6,883 bases of DNA, taken from contig CBDUKB010000163.1 in NCBI GenBank assembly GCA_965367695.1, positions 1-6,883 on the forward strand, read 5' to 3'. The notes beneath the pieces were generated by a model. It was not told the origin of the DNA and searched no databases. It was given only the letters and a program-made list of their open reading frames with translations. The DNA comes from Putridiphycobacter sp965367695 (lineage in GTDB: Bacteria > Bacteroidota > Bacteroidia > Flavobacteriales_D > Crocinitomicaceae). Of this stretch, positions 6,037 to 6,883 are shown one piece after another (within the stretch, counting starts at the first letter, position 1; the number at the start of each line of letters is the position of its first letter). The position numbers were made by a program, and so were the translations under genes.

Positions 6037-6883
6037 ATGCAACTGTATAATAAATTAAGTGCTAAAGAAAGAGCCGCTTTAATAAGAGAAGCAGGGAAAG
6101 ATCGTATGACCATCTCTTTCTATCAGTACGCAAAAATTGGAAACCCACAAATTTTCAGAGATCACCTTTTTATAAACTGGGACAAATTAGAAGTTTTAGG
6201 ACGGATATACGTGGCTCATGAAGGAATTAACGCACAATTATCGGTGCCAGCTGAAAATTTCAACCAATTTAAAGCACACTTAGAAAGTATTTCCTTTTTA
6301 AAAGATGTACGTCTTAATATCGCTATTGAACAGGATAATATGTCCTTTTTAAAGCTAAAAGTAAAAGTGAGAAATAAAATATTAGCAGATGGTTTAAATG
6401 ATGATTCTTTTGATGTAACCAATATTGGAAAGCATTTGGATGCCAAATCTTTCAATGAAATGTTGGCCGACCCGAATACAATATGTGTTGACATGAGGAA
6501 CCATTATGAAAGTGAAATCGGTCATTTTAAAGGAGCAGTTCGACCAGATGTTGATACATTCAGAGATTCTTTAGATATTATTGAAGCTGATTTGAAAAAC
6601 CATAAAGAGGATAAAAATCTTGTCATGTATTGTACAGGTGGAATTCGTTGTGAAAAAGCCAGTGCCTATTACAAGCACAAAGGTTTCAAAAATGTTTTTC
6701 AATTGGAAGGTGGCATTATTGAGTATGCCCGACAAGTGAAGGATGCTGGACTTGAGAATCAGTTTTTGGGTAAGAATTTTGTTTTTGATCATAGGTTAGC
6801 TGAAGAAATTAGTAGTGATATTGTTTCAAATTGTCACCAATGTGGTGAACCATGTGATTCACATACAAATTGTGCCAATGTAG
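6037..6883 (+). CDS. trhO: tRNA uridine(34) hydroxylase TrhO (rhodanese-like, YceA family), 3' end beyond the window
   Basis: The frame is open from ATG 6037 to the right edge (282 codons plus one base), so the C-terminus is missing; family members are about 320-350 residues. The N-terminal domain carries MTISFYQYAKI (24-34) and GRIYVAHEGINAQLS (55-69), both typical of YceA/TrhO. The rhodanese domain (about 130-235) has CVDMRNHYESEIGHFKGAV (150-168), the active-site loop YCTGGIRCEKASA (198-210) with Cys199 as the presumed catalytic cysteine, and FQLEGGIIEYAR (221-232). The tail begins a cysteine cluster (Cys266, 269, 273, 279) that probably binds zinc. TrhO proteins hydroxylate uridine 34 of certain tRNAs, giving 5-hydroxyuridine, using prephenate-independent oxygen chemistry. 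The gene is divergent from paaA and has its own candidate promoter; no functional link with phenylacetate breakdown is implied. Confidence 0.96.
   Translation, partial: MQLYNKLSAKERAALIREAGKDRMTISFYQYAKIGNPQIFRDHLFINWDKLEVLGRIYVAHEGINAQLSVPAENFNQFKAHLESISFLKDVRLNIAIEQDNMSFLKLKVKVRNKILADGLNDDSFDVTNIGKHLDAKSFNEMLADPNTICVDMRNHYESEIGHFKGAVRPDVDTFRDSLDIIEADLKNHKEDKNLVMYCTGGIRCEKASAYYKHKGFKNVFQLEGGIIEYARQVKDAGLENQFLGKNFVFDHRLAEEISSDIVSNCHQCGEPCDSHTNCANV

Noticed and set aside
6216..6494. Minus-strand 92-codon open frame opposite trhO
   Set aside because: It lies entirely within the conserved TrhO coding sequence on the other strand, with no family resemblance and no separate promoter.
1..6883. A novel defence, mobile or biosynthetic system
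   Set aside because: Every substantial gene except the barrel-like protein belongs to a recognised family with ordinary roles, and there are no repeats, integrases, transposases or toxin-antitoxin-like pairs.

Overview
The window is AT-rich, lacks strong Shine-Dalgarno sequences, and has TAnnTTTG-type promoter boxes, N-terminal signals ending in ..FSQ, and flavobacterial-looking MurB, Paa and TrhO proteins. Together these point to a member of the Bacteroidota, probably Flavobacteriia or a close relative. No mobile element, CRISPR array or RNA gene is visible. I see ordinary chromosomal housekeeping and catabolic genes, and I found no convincing new biological system.

Left part (1-2335, all minus strand): transcription would run from murB (cell-wall precursor reductase) through a small DUF1801 protein and a SugE/Gdx-type small multidrug-resistance transporter. 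The gaps are 1 and 5 bases. A 43-base gap then leads to a secreted alpha/beta-hydrolase esterase that runs off the left edge. The esterase reading frame is broken around position 305, where roughly a dozen family-typical residues appear to be missing.

Middle (2412-3273, plus strand): a gene for an exported protein, probably an outer-membrane beta-barrel, diverges from murB. Its frame is broken by one base at a CCC run (2815-2817). Joining the two halves gives about 286 residues with a signal peptide and a beta-barrel-like C-terminus. Its stop codon overlaps the stop of paaD, which converges from the other strand, through a shared TTATAA palindrome.

Right-centre (3268-5747, minus strand): paaA-paaB-paaC-paaD, the core of the phenylacetyl-CoA 1,2-epoxidase. 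PaaA is the diiron catalytic subunit, PaaC its structural partner, PaaB a small bridging subunit and PaaD a maturation factor of the MIP18 family. Gaps and overlaps are 41 bases (A-B), 1 base (B-C) and a 7-base overlap (C-D), so this looks like one transcript. The reductase gene paaE, which usually follows paaD, is not here and must lie elsewhere if the enzyme works.

Right end (6037-6883, plus strand): trhO, the rhodanese-like tRNA uridine-34 hydroxylase, is cut by the window edge. The 289-base spacer between paaA and trhO carries a matching -7 promoter box for each direction and an imperfect inverted repeat overlapping the paaA box.
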